In this document: positions 18,083 to 26,285 of the stretch, one piece after another
Position numbering within the stretch: position 1 is the stretch's first letter
Layout of the letters: each line of letters opens with the position of its first letter
NCBI RefSeq assembly: GCF_007741495.1
Contig: NZ_CP036262.1
Location: 6,944,001-7,008,000, forward strand
Direction of reading: 5' to 3'
From: Roseimaritima multifibrata
GTDB lineage: Bacteria; Planctomycetota; Planctomycetia; Pirellulales; Pirellulaceae
DNA: 64,000 nt
Translations under genes and position numbers: made by a program
The notes under the pieces: model-generated
Seen by the model: only the letters and a program-made list of their open reading frames with translations
Databases searched by the model: none
Told to the model about the DNA's origin: nothing

Positions 18083-20083
18083 ATGAAAGATTTCCGGCGT
18101 GTTCTCCACCTCGTCACTAAGCGACGCTGGACGCTAGCGGGATGTATTTTTACTTCCGTATTCGTCGCCCTGTTGTGGGGGTTGAACATCGGTGCGTTAT
18201 ATCCAATGGTTGAAATCGTCTTTAAAGGAGACGGTGTCCCTGGTTATATCGCAAAGGAAATCGACAATTCGCTCGAACAGATTGCCGAAACCGAAACGGA
18301 AATCGCTGAGATCAACCAGCAGCTTTCCAGTAAGCCAGGCGTAGAGAAACGGAACCAGTTAGAGCTATCGCTTGAATTCGCGATCACTCGGCGCACCGCC
18401 TACGAGAGCTCGCTGGATTCGCTGCGCTGGTTTCAACCCTACGCGAATCAGTACCTTCCCGAGACCGCTTTTGGGACCCTTTCGTTTATGATCGGGCTGC
18501 TGATTGCCGGAACGCTATTGAAACTGGTGGCCCTCGGCATCAATTTGATGCTGGTCCAAGACTTAGCGATGCGAGCGGCAAACGATGTTCGGTCGCTCTT
18601 TTTTCGCCGCGCCCTGCGGCTGGATCTGGACGAATTCGGCGACAACGGATCAGCGGGGCTAACGTCCCGCTTGACCAATGACATTGGGCATCTGAACGGT
18701 GGCATTACCGTCTTGCTTGGGCGACTTGTCCGCGAACCGCTAAAAATGATTGTCTGCTTTGCCGGCGCCGCTTGGGTTTGTCCACGCCTGTTACTTCTTG
18801 TGATGGTCGTAGCTCCCTTGATGGTGATCATCATGCACAGCCTAAGCCGCAGCATTCGCCGCGCCAGTCGTCGGGTGATGGATGAAATGACCCAGCTATA
18901 TGGCATGCTAAACGATGCCTTTTCGGGGATCCGAGTCATCAAGGCCTACAATACACAAGCCTTCGAACGGGCTCGATTCGAACGAAGCATCCACGCCTAT
19001 TACGGGCGTTCGATGAAAATGGCTCTGTACAATACTTTGGCTCGCTCGGTTTCCGAGTTCCTCGGCCTTGGCATGGTTTGCTTGGCAATCCTTGCTGGCG
19101 GTTACCTGGTGATCAACCGGCAGACCGAACTACTGGGCTTGCACATGAGCAACAAGCCGCTTGGCCCAGGCGAGATGCTGATGTTCTTTGGTTTCCTGAT
19201 CGGCGCTTCCGACCCGGCTAGAAAACTATCGGACGTCTGGAGCGGCCTACAACGCGGCGTCGCGGCGGCCTCTCGCGTTTACGAAGTAATCGATCGGCCT
19301 GTCCGAGTCACCGAACCGGCACGTCCGCAATCGGTCGCTCGGCCTCACCAAAACATCATCTTCTCCAACGTCACCTTTCGCTATCCATCGGGACCCCCTG
19401 TCTTAAATGGAATCGATTTAACGATCCCCCGAGGCGAATGTTTGGCAGTTGTCGGCCCCAATGGTTCGGGCAAAAGCACCCTGATCAGTTTGCTCTGCCG
19501 ATTTGACGATCCGCAGGGTGGCGAAGTCCTGCTGGACAACGTGCCGTTGCCGAAGATGTCGCTGCGTAATCTCCGGCGACGCATCGGCTTGGTGACCCAA
19601 CGAACCGTTCTTTTCGATGACACCATCCTGAACAACATTCGCTATGGGATGCCACGCGTCTCTCGCGAAGATGTGATCCTCGCCGCCAAACAAGCGTATG
19701 CCGACGATTTCATTCGTGAAAAAACCGAATTTGGATACGATACTCCATTGGGGCAAAACGGCGTTCGTTTGAGCGGCGGACAAATGCAACGGATTGCACT
19801 TGCTCGAGCCTTTTTGCGTAAACCTGACATTTTGATTTTGGACGAAGCGACCAGCCAAATCGACATGGAAAGTGAAGCGTTGATCCACGAGGCATTGAAG
19901 AAATTCCTTGTCAATCGAACCGGGCTGATGATTACCCACCGCCCAACGACGCTCGCCCTCGCCGACCGGATCGCGGTTATCGAAGAGGGAATCCTGACCG
20001 ACATCGGGCCTCATAACACTCTGCTCGCAAAGAACGCGTTTTATCGCTCGCTTTGCCGTGGAGATTCTGCCGAAGCCGCCTAG
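18083..20083 (+). CDS. ABC exporter, fused membrane and ATPase domains (MsbA-like)
   Basis: 666 residues. A six-helix type I exporter domain (about 15-370) is followed by an ATPase domain with Walker A GPNGSGKST (Lys464), signature LSGGQMQRIALARA, Walker B ILILDEATSQID, and the H-loop in MITHRPTT. Between the first and second membrane segments lies an insert of about 90 polar residues (about 48-135, rich in Glu, with coiled-coil character), longer than in E. coli MsbA and likely periplasmic. Half-transporters of this type act as homodimers and move lipids, lipopolysaccharide core or drugs. The gene stands alone, 115 bases after the HDOD gene, so no substrate can be named. Confidence 0.93.
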   Translation: MKDFRRVLHLVTKRRWTLAGCIFTSVFVALLWGLNIGALYPMVEIVFKGDGVPGYIAKEIDNSLEQIAETETEIAEINQQLSSKPGVEKRNQLELSLEFAITRRTAYESSLDSLRWFQPYANQYLPETAFGTLSFMIGLLIAGTLLKLVALGINLMLVQDLAMRAANDVRSLFFRRALRLDLDEFGDNGSAGLTSRLTNDIGHLNGGITVLLGRLVREPLKMIVCFAGAAWVCPRLLLLVMVVAPLMVIIMHSLSRSIRRASRRVMDEMTQLYGMLNDAFSGIRVIKAYNTQAFERARFERSIHAYYGRSMKMALYNTLARSVSEFLGLGMVCLAILAGGYLVINRQTELLGLHMSNKPLGPGEMLMFFGFLIGASDPARKLSDVWSGLQRGVAAASRVYEVIDRPVRVTEPARPQSVARPHQNIIFSNVTFRYPSGPPVLNGIDLTIPRGECLAVVGPNGSGKSTLISLLCRFDDPQGGEVLLDNVPLPKMSLRNLRRRIGLVTQRTVLFDDTILNNIRYGMPRVSREDVILAAKQAYADDFIREKTEFGYDTPLGQNGVRLSGGQMQRIALARAFLRKPDILILDEATSQIDMESEALIHEALKKFLVNRTGLMITHRPTTLALADRIAVIEEGILTDIGPHNTLLAKNAFYRSLCRGDSAEAA

Positions 20084-20529
20084 GGGACGTGAATTTCACA
20101 GGTGACTGATTGCCGCTCTGTCGACGCGCTGGCGAGCGTCGCGACGGGACTGCCGTAGCTACCGTCGCGAGACGGTGGTTCCCACTCGGAAACCGTCACC
20201 AATCGATTTCACATCCCGCAAGCGGGGCAGAATGCCCCACCGCGGAAAGACGCCCCAGCCAACCGTCAAATACTCGGCTGCTAGCAATTCTATATTTCTC
20301 TGCACACGGCAAAATTACAATTTACCTACGTAATCAACTGAGCCCGGAAATGCTTAGAAAACGTTTGTAAAATTCGAATAATCCAGCCTGCGAAAACCGC
20401 TACTTTTCGCCCTTCTTAGTGCTCTGGCACGCGACGTGCTTTATTGATCTTTCGTTAAACAATCACAGTCAATAAATGGCCGAGCCTGTTGCTCGCAACG
20501 GATCAATAAAACTCAAGAGGAGATAGATC
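20084..20529 (+). other. Intergenic region before the small-protein/degP unit
   Basis: 446 bases. A hairpin at 20161-20176 (ACCGTC-GCGA-GACGGT) lies 78 bases after the ABC exporter stop and may mark its 3' end, though no T-run follows. A short frame at 20110-20370 has no family features and is taken as chance. A -24/-12-like element lies at 20425-20440. Confidence 0.6.
20425..20440 (+). promoter_or_regulatory. Possible sigma-54 promoter upstream of small protein and degP
   Basis: TGGCACGCGACGTGCT has GG and GC separated by exactly ten bases and matches TGGCAC at -24; the -12 part is GTGCT instead of TTGCT. The same bases form a short palindrome (GCACG-CGA-CGTGC), so the match could have another cause. 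It lies 90 bases before the small-protein start. Confidence 0.35.
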
Positions 20530-20736
20530 ATGGTCGCATTTTCTGATCACCACGATAACAGCGAGCAGGCACAAGATCCCAGCCCCGAAGAAATTCGAAT
20601 CCGGGCCCGTGAAGTTCGCGATCGATGGAGCGAGAGAACTCGCAAACGTCGCCGCGCCAAACAGCGTCCCGGCTGGTCGGTTCCCACCATCCAAATCGGG
20701 GATGTGAGTGCTGCGATTGAACACTGGAACGACTAA
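20530..20736 (+). CDS. Small basic protein of unknown function, upstream of degP
   Basis: 68 residues from ATG at 20530 with a strong AGAGGAG ribosome-binding site nine bases upstream. The N-terminal third is acidic (HHDNSEQAQDPSPEE), the middle strongly basic (REVRDRWSERTRKRRRAKQR), and the C-terminus short and mixed (VPTIQIGDVSAAIEHWND). There is no signal peptide or membrane segment. It lies 35 bases before the DegP gene on the same strand and is probably co-transcribed, so it could be a small cytoplasmic regulator or nucleic-acid-binding protein linked to envelope stress. I do not recognise a family. Confidence 0.7.
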   Translation: MVAFSDHHDNSEQAQDPSPEEIRIRAREVRDRWSERTRKRRRAKQRPGWSVPTIQIGDVSAAIEHWND

Positions 20737-20771
20737 TTCAAATTTACGTTTTTACACGAGGGTTTCCCAAT

Positions 20772-22397
20772 ATGACAATTCAAACCAATCCATCAACCTC
20801 CACAGAATCGAACGTTCAACCACTCCGCGTCCGATCGAAGCGAAGTTCAGGATGGCGAGCCGTCGCATTGGCGGTTCCCTTGTCCTTTGCCGCAGCCGGC
20901 TTAATCGTTGCTGCGTCGCCAAGTTCTTCAGCAAAGGCTGAACCCAGCCAGAGCAAAACGACTCAGACGGTAGTAACGCCCGAAACATTGCGGGTCGCCA
21001 ATTCCCTCTCCGAAGCGTTTCGAAACGTCGCCTCCGGAGTCCTACCGGCGGTGGTCGCCATTGAAAACCGACAAACCAGCCCGGTGGCACAAGGTCAAAT
21101 GCGGGGCGGTGCAAGCGGAAACGGAACGGATCCGTTCAATGGCCGCAACCCATTCGAGGGAACGCCCTTCGAAGACATGTTCAAAGACCAATTTCGTCAC
21201 GATGGCTCCAGCCCCGCGCAGCCTCGCTCCCACGCCCCTACGAAGTTAGGGATCGGATCGGGCGTTGTGATTGATTCCGCTGGCATCATCCTGACCAATA
21301 ATCACGTCGTCGCCGGTGGTGGGCAAGTCATGGTCCGTACTCAAGACGGCCGTGAATTCGAAGCGATCGAAGTTCTAACAGACCCACAGACCGATATCGC
21401 TGTCGTCAAAATCAAAGGGGATGGCAACTTGGTCGCCGCACCTTTCGGGGACAGCGAAGCAACCTCCGTTGGTGACTGGGTCGTTGCCCTTGGCCAACCG
21501 TTTGGGCTGGAAAGTACCGTGACCGCAGGGATCATCAGCGCCAAAAACCGAGGTATCGGGATCACGGACCGTGAGAACTTCATCCAGACCGATGCCGCGA
21601 TCAACCCTGGCAACAGTGGTGGACCGCTAGTGAATCTGCGTGGCGAAGTGATCGGCATCAACACTGCGATCTCTTCACGAGGTGGCGGCAACAACGGTGT
21701 CGGTTTTGCAGTCCCGTCCAAACTTGCCGGCTGGGTTAGCAAACAGTTGGTTGAAAATGGCAAGGTCCAACGCGCTTACCTTGGCGTCGGAATCCAGCCG
21801 ATCACCCACGAACTGGCCAAACAACTGGGCGTTTCGGCTCGCAGTGGTGTCGCGGTAACCAATGTCTTCCCCCAGACGCCTGCTCAAGCTGCGGGACTGG
21901 AAACGGGAGATATCATCGTCCGCTTTGGAAGTGAGAAAGTCACCACTCCGCAACAACTGCAACTTGCGGTTGAACGTTCGCCGGTAGGAGAAACAGTTCC
22001 TGTCGAAGTTATCCGTGACGGGAAAACGGTTCGCTTGGAATACAAAGCGACCGCTCAACCCAACGACTTTGGTAAACAAGCCAAAGCTCCGCAGGTCACT
22101 CAACCCGAAGCGACGGAACTGCAGGCACTAGGACTGGAGGTCACACCGCTGGATGCCCAGGTCGCCAAACAATTGGGCATGGAGGATGTCCGTGGGATCT
22201 TAATTTCCGGTGTCCATAATGGCACTCCGGCGGATGAAGCCGGCCTAGCGGCCGGAATGGTGATCCTGCAAGTCAACCGAAAGCCGGTCTCCACGGTCGA
22301 AGAGTTCCAGGAACAGATCAAGGCCGACGCCGACGATTCGATCCTGCTACTGCTGAGATCCGAAAATGGATCCCAATTCGTTGTCCTGAAGCGATAG
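20772..22397 (+). CDS. degP: DegP/HtrA-type periplasmic serine protease with two PDZ domains
   Basis: 541 residues. An N-terminal hydrophobic segment (about 38-58, following a basic stretch) serves as signal or anchor. The trypsin-like domain has the complete triad: His178 (TNNHVV), Asp208 (TDIAVV) and Ser282 (GNSGGP). Two PDZ domains follow, near 330-420 and 440-535 (AYLGVGIQPIT and LGLEVTPLD starts). Such proteases degrade or refold misfolded envelope proteins. The linker before the protease domain is Gly/Pro-rich with PF repeats. It is preceded closely by the small basic protein gene and followed by a repeat array at the 3' side. Length is normal for DegP-type (about 450-540). Confidence 0.95.
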   Translation: MTIQTNPSTSTESNVQPLRVRSKRSSGWRAVALAVPLSFAAAGLIVAASPSSSAKAEPSQSKTTQTVVTPETLRVANSLSEAFRNVASGVLPAVVAIENRQTSPVAQGQMRGGASGNGTDPFNGRNPFEGTPFEDMFKDQFRHDGSSPAQPRSHAPTKLGIGSGVVIDSAGIILTNNHVVAGGGQVMVRTQDGREFEAIEVLTDPQTDIAVVKIKGDGNLVAAPFGDSEATSVGDWVVALGQPFGLESTVTAGIISAKNRGIGITDRENFIQTDAAINPGNSGGPLVNLRGEVIGINTAISSRGGGNNGVGFAVPSKLAGWVSKQLVENGKVQRAYLGVGIQPITHELAKQLGVSARSGVAVTNVFPQTPAQAAGLETGDIIVRFGSEKVTTPQQLQLAVERSPVGETVPVEVIRDGKTVRLEYKATAQPNDFGKQAKAPQVTQPEATELQALGLEVTPLDAQVAKQLGMEDVRGILISGVHNGTPADEAGLAAGMVILQVNRKPVSTVEEFQEQIKADADDSILLLLRSENGSQFVVLKR

Positions 22398-22514
22398 TTC
22401 ACGGCAAACACCAACGTCGTTCCGGCAACCCGACGCGCAAGTGAGGTAGAGTTCACTCAACCTTGCTATCGCGGCGGGTTGCCGCAGTAATAGAAGTCAG
22501 CGCAAGCAAGTCGC

Positions 22515-22952
22515 GCGGCATGATGCTCATAAAACCCGAAAACTGGCCGGAGGGCTCGCGGACAAACTTCTTAGCGGAACGGCGCAAGCCGTCCGGCATG
22601 ATGCTCGTAAAACCCCAACCACTGGCCGGAGGGCTCGCGCCCTACCGCTAAGAAAGTTGCAGAAAATCTTCTTAGCGGAACGGCGCAAGCCGTCCGGCAT
22701 GAAACTCGTAAAAACCCAACCACCGGCCGGAGGGCTCGCGCCCTACCGCTAAGAAAGTTGCAGAGAATCTTCTTAGCGGAATGGCGCAAGCCGTCCGGCA
22801 CGAAGCTCGTAAAACCCAACCACTGGCCGGAGGGCTCGCGCCCTGCCGCTAAGAAAGTTGCAGAGAATCTTCTTAGCGGAACGGCGCAAGCCGTCCGGCA
22901 TGATGCTGTAAAAACCCAACCACTGGCCGGAGGGCTCGCGCCCTACCGCTAG
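22515..22952 (+). repeat. Second cloverleaf-type repeat array (four units plus a truncated one)
   Basis: Units begin at 22568, 22669, 22770 and 22870; a right-truncated unit remnant lies at 22515-22560, and the last unit loses its end at 22952. The arms are the same as in the array at 9855-10644 (TTCTTAGCGG, ACGGC-GCAA-GCCGT, CCGGC, GGCCGG, AGGGC-TCGC-GCCCT, CCGCTAAGAA). The linker (ATGATGCTCGTAAAACCCAACC type) and inter-unit spacer (AGTTGCAGAGAATC type) differ. The period is again 100-101 bases. It follows the degP stop by about 120 bases. Linkers are uniform within each array but different between arrays, so each array expanded locally. Confidence 0.93.
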
Positions 22953-23092
22953 GTGCTATTGATCTATAATCGACTTTATCTCCGATATGGACTTACGCTT
23001 CGGTCGTGCGAAATGCAACTTGAGTTTGAAATGAAGTTCTTTGGGATTAAACAGAACCCTGCAATGATCTACCTCGACGAAGCATCAGCACT

Positions 23093-24535
23093 ATGAAACT
23101 TGCCGCCAAACTGATCCTCGTCTTTATGATCGGAGTCTTTGCGATTGTTGGTCTGTTCTCTTGGCAGACGATGCGGCAACAAAAAGAGGCTCAGCAGCGT
23201 CAACGTGAAGCCTTCGCAAAACGACTGGTCGACGCCCTTCAGCCAGCAATCATCGAAGCCTACCGCGAAGGTGGCACGGTCCAGATTCGCGAAGCCGTCC
23301 AAATCACGACCCAACATGTTCACGGAACCCATTTACGGTACATGGAGGGGAAAGAATTTGAACCAGAGATGCGGGTAACAACCAAACGAGTTACCAGCCT
23401 GGCCGTCACCGATGCCGAAAATATTGAAACCGAATACACGTACGTCCCCCTCCTAATCGATGGCACCCCTGCCGGATTTGTCGAAGTCGCTGAACCTGTC
23501 ATCGATGATCAACAGGATTACAAACGTTCGCTGATGGCGTCGCTAATTTCTTTAGCCGGAGTCGCCTCTTTGTCGGCCTTGGCAATCTACTGGGGAGGCG
23601 TCTGGATGGTCGGTCGCCCGCTGGAAAAACTGATCGGCCAGGTCAAACAGATCGGGGACGGAGAACTGGAGCAGCAACCGGTCCTGCAAACTCGCGATGA
23701 ACTGGGGCACCTCGCCTGTGCGATCAGCCACATGAGCCACCGCTTAAGCGAACAGCGAGAAAAGATCGAAGCCGAAATCGGAAATCGAATCGAAGCCCAA
23801 CAACAGCTAAGGCACGCGGATCGTCTAAGCACCGTCGGAACCTTGGCCGCTGGCGTTGCTCATGAAATGGGAACCCCACTAAACGTCGTCGCCGGTCGCG
23901 CTGGGTTGATCGCCAGCGGGAAACTATCGTCCGAGGAGACTCGCCAAAGTGCGTTAACGATCAAATCCGAAGCCGAGCGGATGACCACCATCATCCGCCA
24001 GTTGCTAGACTTTGCGCGACAAAAGAATCAGGCACAAGGAACGATGGATCTATTGGATCTAGTCGATAAAACCTGCCAGATGATGCAACCGCTTGCCGAT
24101 AAAGCAAACACACAGATCATTCAAAACAAGCCGTCCGAACCGCTAATGGTCCATGGCGACCCGGCACAACTCCAGCAGGTAGTCGTCAATTTGATCAATA
24201 ATGCGGTTCAGGCGATCCACGGAAAGGGAACGATCCACGTCACCTGCGACACCAGTCCAGCCGATGCGATATCCCCACCGCCCCATGTTCCCGATAGTCC
24301 GCATGGATTCGCCTGTCTGGAAGTGTCGGACGATGGTGGTGGAATTCGTCCAGAGCATCTCCAACATATTTTCGAACCGTTCTACACCACAAAAGATGTC
24401 GGACAGGGAACTGGACTGGGCCTATCAATCGCCTACGGAATCGTCCGCGAACTGGGCGGCTGGATTGCCGCGGACAGCAACCCCGACGCGGGAACGTCCT
24501 TCCGTGTCTTCCTGCCGAAAGAATCGAACGCATGA
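23093..24535 (+). CDS. Membrane sensor histidine kinase, NtrB-like
   Basis: 480 residues. The first membrane helix is at 5-24, a periplasmic sensor of about 130 residues follows, and the second helix is near 150-170. HAMP (about 172-225) is followed by a coiled coil, then the H-box GVAHEMGTPLN with His257, N-box VVNLINNAVQAI, and G-boxes DDGGGI and GTGLGLSIAYGIV. The HATPase domain is complete. The kinase overlaps the response regulator by four bases (ATGA), so they form a pair. The periplasmic sensor has no named fold that I can recognise. Regulation of sigma-54 genes through the partner is expected. Confidence 0.95.
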   Translation: MKLAAKLILVFMIGVFAIVGLFSWQTMRQQKEAQQRQREAFAKRLVDALQPAIIEAYREGGTVQIREAVQITTQHVHGTHLRYMEGKEFEPEMRVTTKRVTSLAVTDAENIETEYTYVPLLIDGTPAGFVEVAEPVIDDQQDYKRSLMASLISLAGVASLSALAIYWGGVWMVGRPLEKLIGQVKQIGDGELEQQPVLQTRDELGHLACAISHMSHRLSEQREKIEAEIGNRIEAQQQLRHADRLSTVGTLAAGVAHEMGTPLNVVAGRAGLIASGKLSSEETRQSALTIKSEAERMTTIIRQLLDFARQKNQAQGTMDLLDLVDKTCQMMQPLADKANTQIIQNKPSEPLMVHGDPAQLQQVVVNLINNAVQAIHGKGTIHVTCDTSPADAISPPPHVPDSPHGFACLEVSDDGGGIRPEHLQHIFEPFYTTKDVGQGTGLGLSIAYGIVRELGGWIAADSNPDAGTSFRVFLPKESNA

Positions 24536-25914
24536 ACGAATCCTATAAAGACGCCCGCGCCCTGATCGTTGACGATGAATCAACGATGTGCGAACTGATC
24601 GAAACCGACCTCCGTTTACGCGGCCTGAAGAGCGACTGGTTCACGTCGGCGAACGAAGCAACCGCCGCATTCCAACGTCAGAACTATGATGTTGTCCTGA
24701 CCGACGTCAAAATGCCAGGGACCACAGGGCTCCAGCTTTGCCAACAGATTTCATCGCTGCGGCCCGACGTCCCCGTGGTGGTGATGACGGCCTTTGGAAC
24801 GTTGGAAACAGCGATCGCCGCCATACGAGCAGGTGCATACGACTTTATAACCAAACCGATCGAACTTGATTTACTCGCGTTGACTCTCGGCCGAGCGATT
24901 CAACATCGCAAGTTGACCGAGCAGGTTCGCCTGCTGGAAGCGACCGCAGAAGAAGGGACTCGCTTCGGAGAAATGATCGGGCAAAGCCCCCCGATGCAAA
25001 CCCTGTATGCCGAACTTCGACGGATCGCGGGCTCCGACGCTGCCGTCTTGATCAGTGGTGAAAGTGGGACGGGCAAAGAGGTTGTCGCTCGATCGATCCA
25101 TCAGCACAGTCGCCGCTCGGACAAACCCTTTATCGCCGTGAACTGTGCAGCCCTTACCGAAACGCTCCTGGAAAGCGAACTGTTCGGTCACTCCAAAGGA
25201 GCCTTTACCGACGCCCGCAATGATCGTCGTGGCCTTTTCCTACAGGCTGATGGGGGGACATTGCTGCTGGACGAGATGGGCGAAATGCCAATGTCGATGC
25301 AGGTCAAACTACTACGTGCTTTAGAAGAACGGACCGTACGGCCTGTCGGCAGCAACGAAGAAATCCCCTTTGACGTTCGCGTGCTGTCGGCAACCAATCG
25401 AGACCTAGAAACCGCCGTTGCCGAAGAACGCTTTCGCGAGGACCTCTATTACCGCATCAACGTCATTGGCATCGAACTCCCACCGTTACGGGCTCGCGGA
25501 ACCGACACCCTACGGCTTGCCGAAAGCTTCCTCGAAAAATTCGCGCAAACCGAATCGAAAGCAGTCGAGGGTTTAGCCGACGGCGTTGCCGAAAAACTGC
25601 TCTCTTACTCGTGGCCGGGAAACATCCGCGAACTTCGAAACGTGATCCAACGGGCGGTCGCGTTGACTCCGTACGACAAAATCACCGTCGCCGACCTACC
25701 ACCCAAAATCCGAGACTTCCACGGCGGCACCGTCTTCATTGGCGGACTGGATCCGACCGAACTGGTCAGCATGGAAGAGATCGAACGACGTTATATCGAA
25801 CATGTCCTGAATGCGGTCGGCGGAAACCAAACGCAAGCGGCCAGAATTTTAGGGCTGGACCGCAAGACCATCTATCGCAAACGAGCAACCAAGCCGTCCG
25901 AATCAGCATCCTGA
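24532..25914 (+). CDS. Sigma-54 dependent response regulator, NtrC-like
   Basis: 460 residues: receiver (1-120, phospho-acceptor Asp58 in LTDVKMPG, conserved Lys in TKP), AAA+ domain (about 140-380, Walker A GESGTGKE, Walker B LLLDEMGEM) and a Fis-type helix-turn-helix (GGNQTQAARILGLDRKTIYRK) at the C-terminus. The sigma-54 contact loop reads GAFTDA rather than GAFTGA; this variant occurs in other family members. It should bind enhancer sites and activate -24/-12 promoters after phosphorylation by the kinase encoded just before it. Targets are not evident; the -24/-12-like element before degP (20425) lies about 4 kb upstream. Confidence 0.95.
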   Translation: MNESYKDARALIVDDESTMCELIETDLRLRGLKSDWFTSANEATAAFQRQNYDVVLTDVKMPGTTGLQLCQQISSLRPDVPVVVMTAFGTLETAIAAIRAGAYDFITKPIELDLLALTLGRAIQHRKLTEQVRLLEATAEEGTRFGEMIGQSPPMQTLYAELRRIAGSDAAVLISGESGTGKEVVARSIHQHSRRSDKPFIAVNCAALTETLLESELFGHSKGAFTDARNDRRGLFLQADGGTLLLDEMGEMPMSMQVKLLRALEERTVRPVGSNEEIPFDVRVLSATNRDLETAVAEERFREDLYYRINVIGIELPPLRARGTDTLRLAESFLEKFAQTESKAVEGLADGVAEKLLSYSWPGNIRELRNVIQRAVALTPYDKITVADLPPKIRDFHGGTVFIGGLDPTELVSMEEIERRYIEHVLNAVGGNQTQAARILGLDRKTIYRKRATKPSESAS

Positions 25915-26036
25915 GCCCCGGTCCAAAAGTGTACCGCGAAGCAATCGAGCGAACCCGCTCCGCCGGGGCACATCCAATGCGATCTACTGGCGGTATTCCT
26001 ACCGGACCCGGAAATTCATTGTGCTTTCTATGCGTG

Positions 26037-26067
26037 GGCCGGACGGCTCGCGCCGTTCGGCTAAGAA
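26037..26067 (-). repeat. Half-unit of the cloverleaf repeat (inverted orientation)
   Basis: GGCCGG-ACGGC-TCGC-GCCGT-T-CGGCTAAGAA. The hairpin stem is ACGGC/GCCGT, which is what the right end of a unit read in reverse complement would show, apart from one loop base. The left half is missing or decayed. Confidence 0.7.
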
Positions 26068-26172
26068 AAAAAGCAAGCCCGGAGCAAACCGAACCCACGA
26101 ATTAAAATTCTCCGATGCGAGGCGCAGACAGGATGCCGGGCTAAAAAGAGCCACACCTAAACCGAGCGCATC

Positions 26173-26203
26173 GGCCGGACGGCTCGCGCCGTTCCGCTAA
26201 GAA
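26173..26203 (-). repeat. Half-unit of the cloverleaf repeat (inverted orientation)
   Basis: GGCCGG-ACGGC-TCGC-GCCGT-T-CCGCTAAGAA, nearly identical to the half-unit 136 bases earlier and again lacking the left half. It lies about 80 bases beyond the stop codon of the minus-strand regulator gene. Confidence 0.7.
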
Positions 26204-26285
26204 AGTAGACGGCATTGGGCGCACAGCCTCTCGTTTTGCTTGCCGCCTTTCGCATCCTGCGGACGGTTTGGTTAGCGGATCCGTG

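Larger units (their letters stand above)
25915..26285. other. Convergent gap between the two NtrC-like genes
   Basis: 371 bases between convergent genes. It contains two half-units of the cloverleaf repeat (26037-26067 and 26173-26203), which may act as bidirectional terminators. I see no gene in it. Confidence 0.6.

Noticed and set aside
20110-20370. 86-residue plus-strand frame after the ABC exporter
   Set aside because: No ribosome-binding site, no recognisable features, overlaps hairpin sequence.
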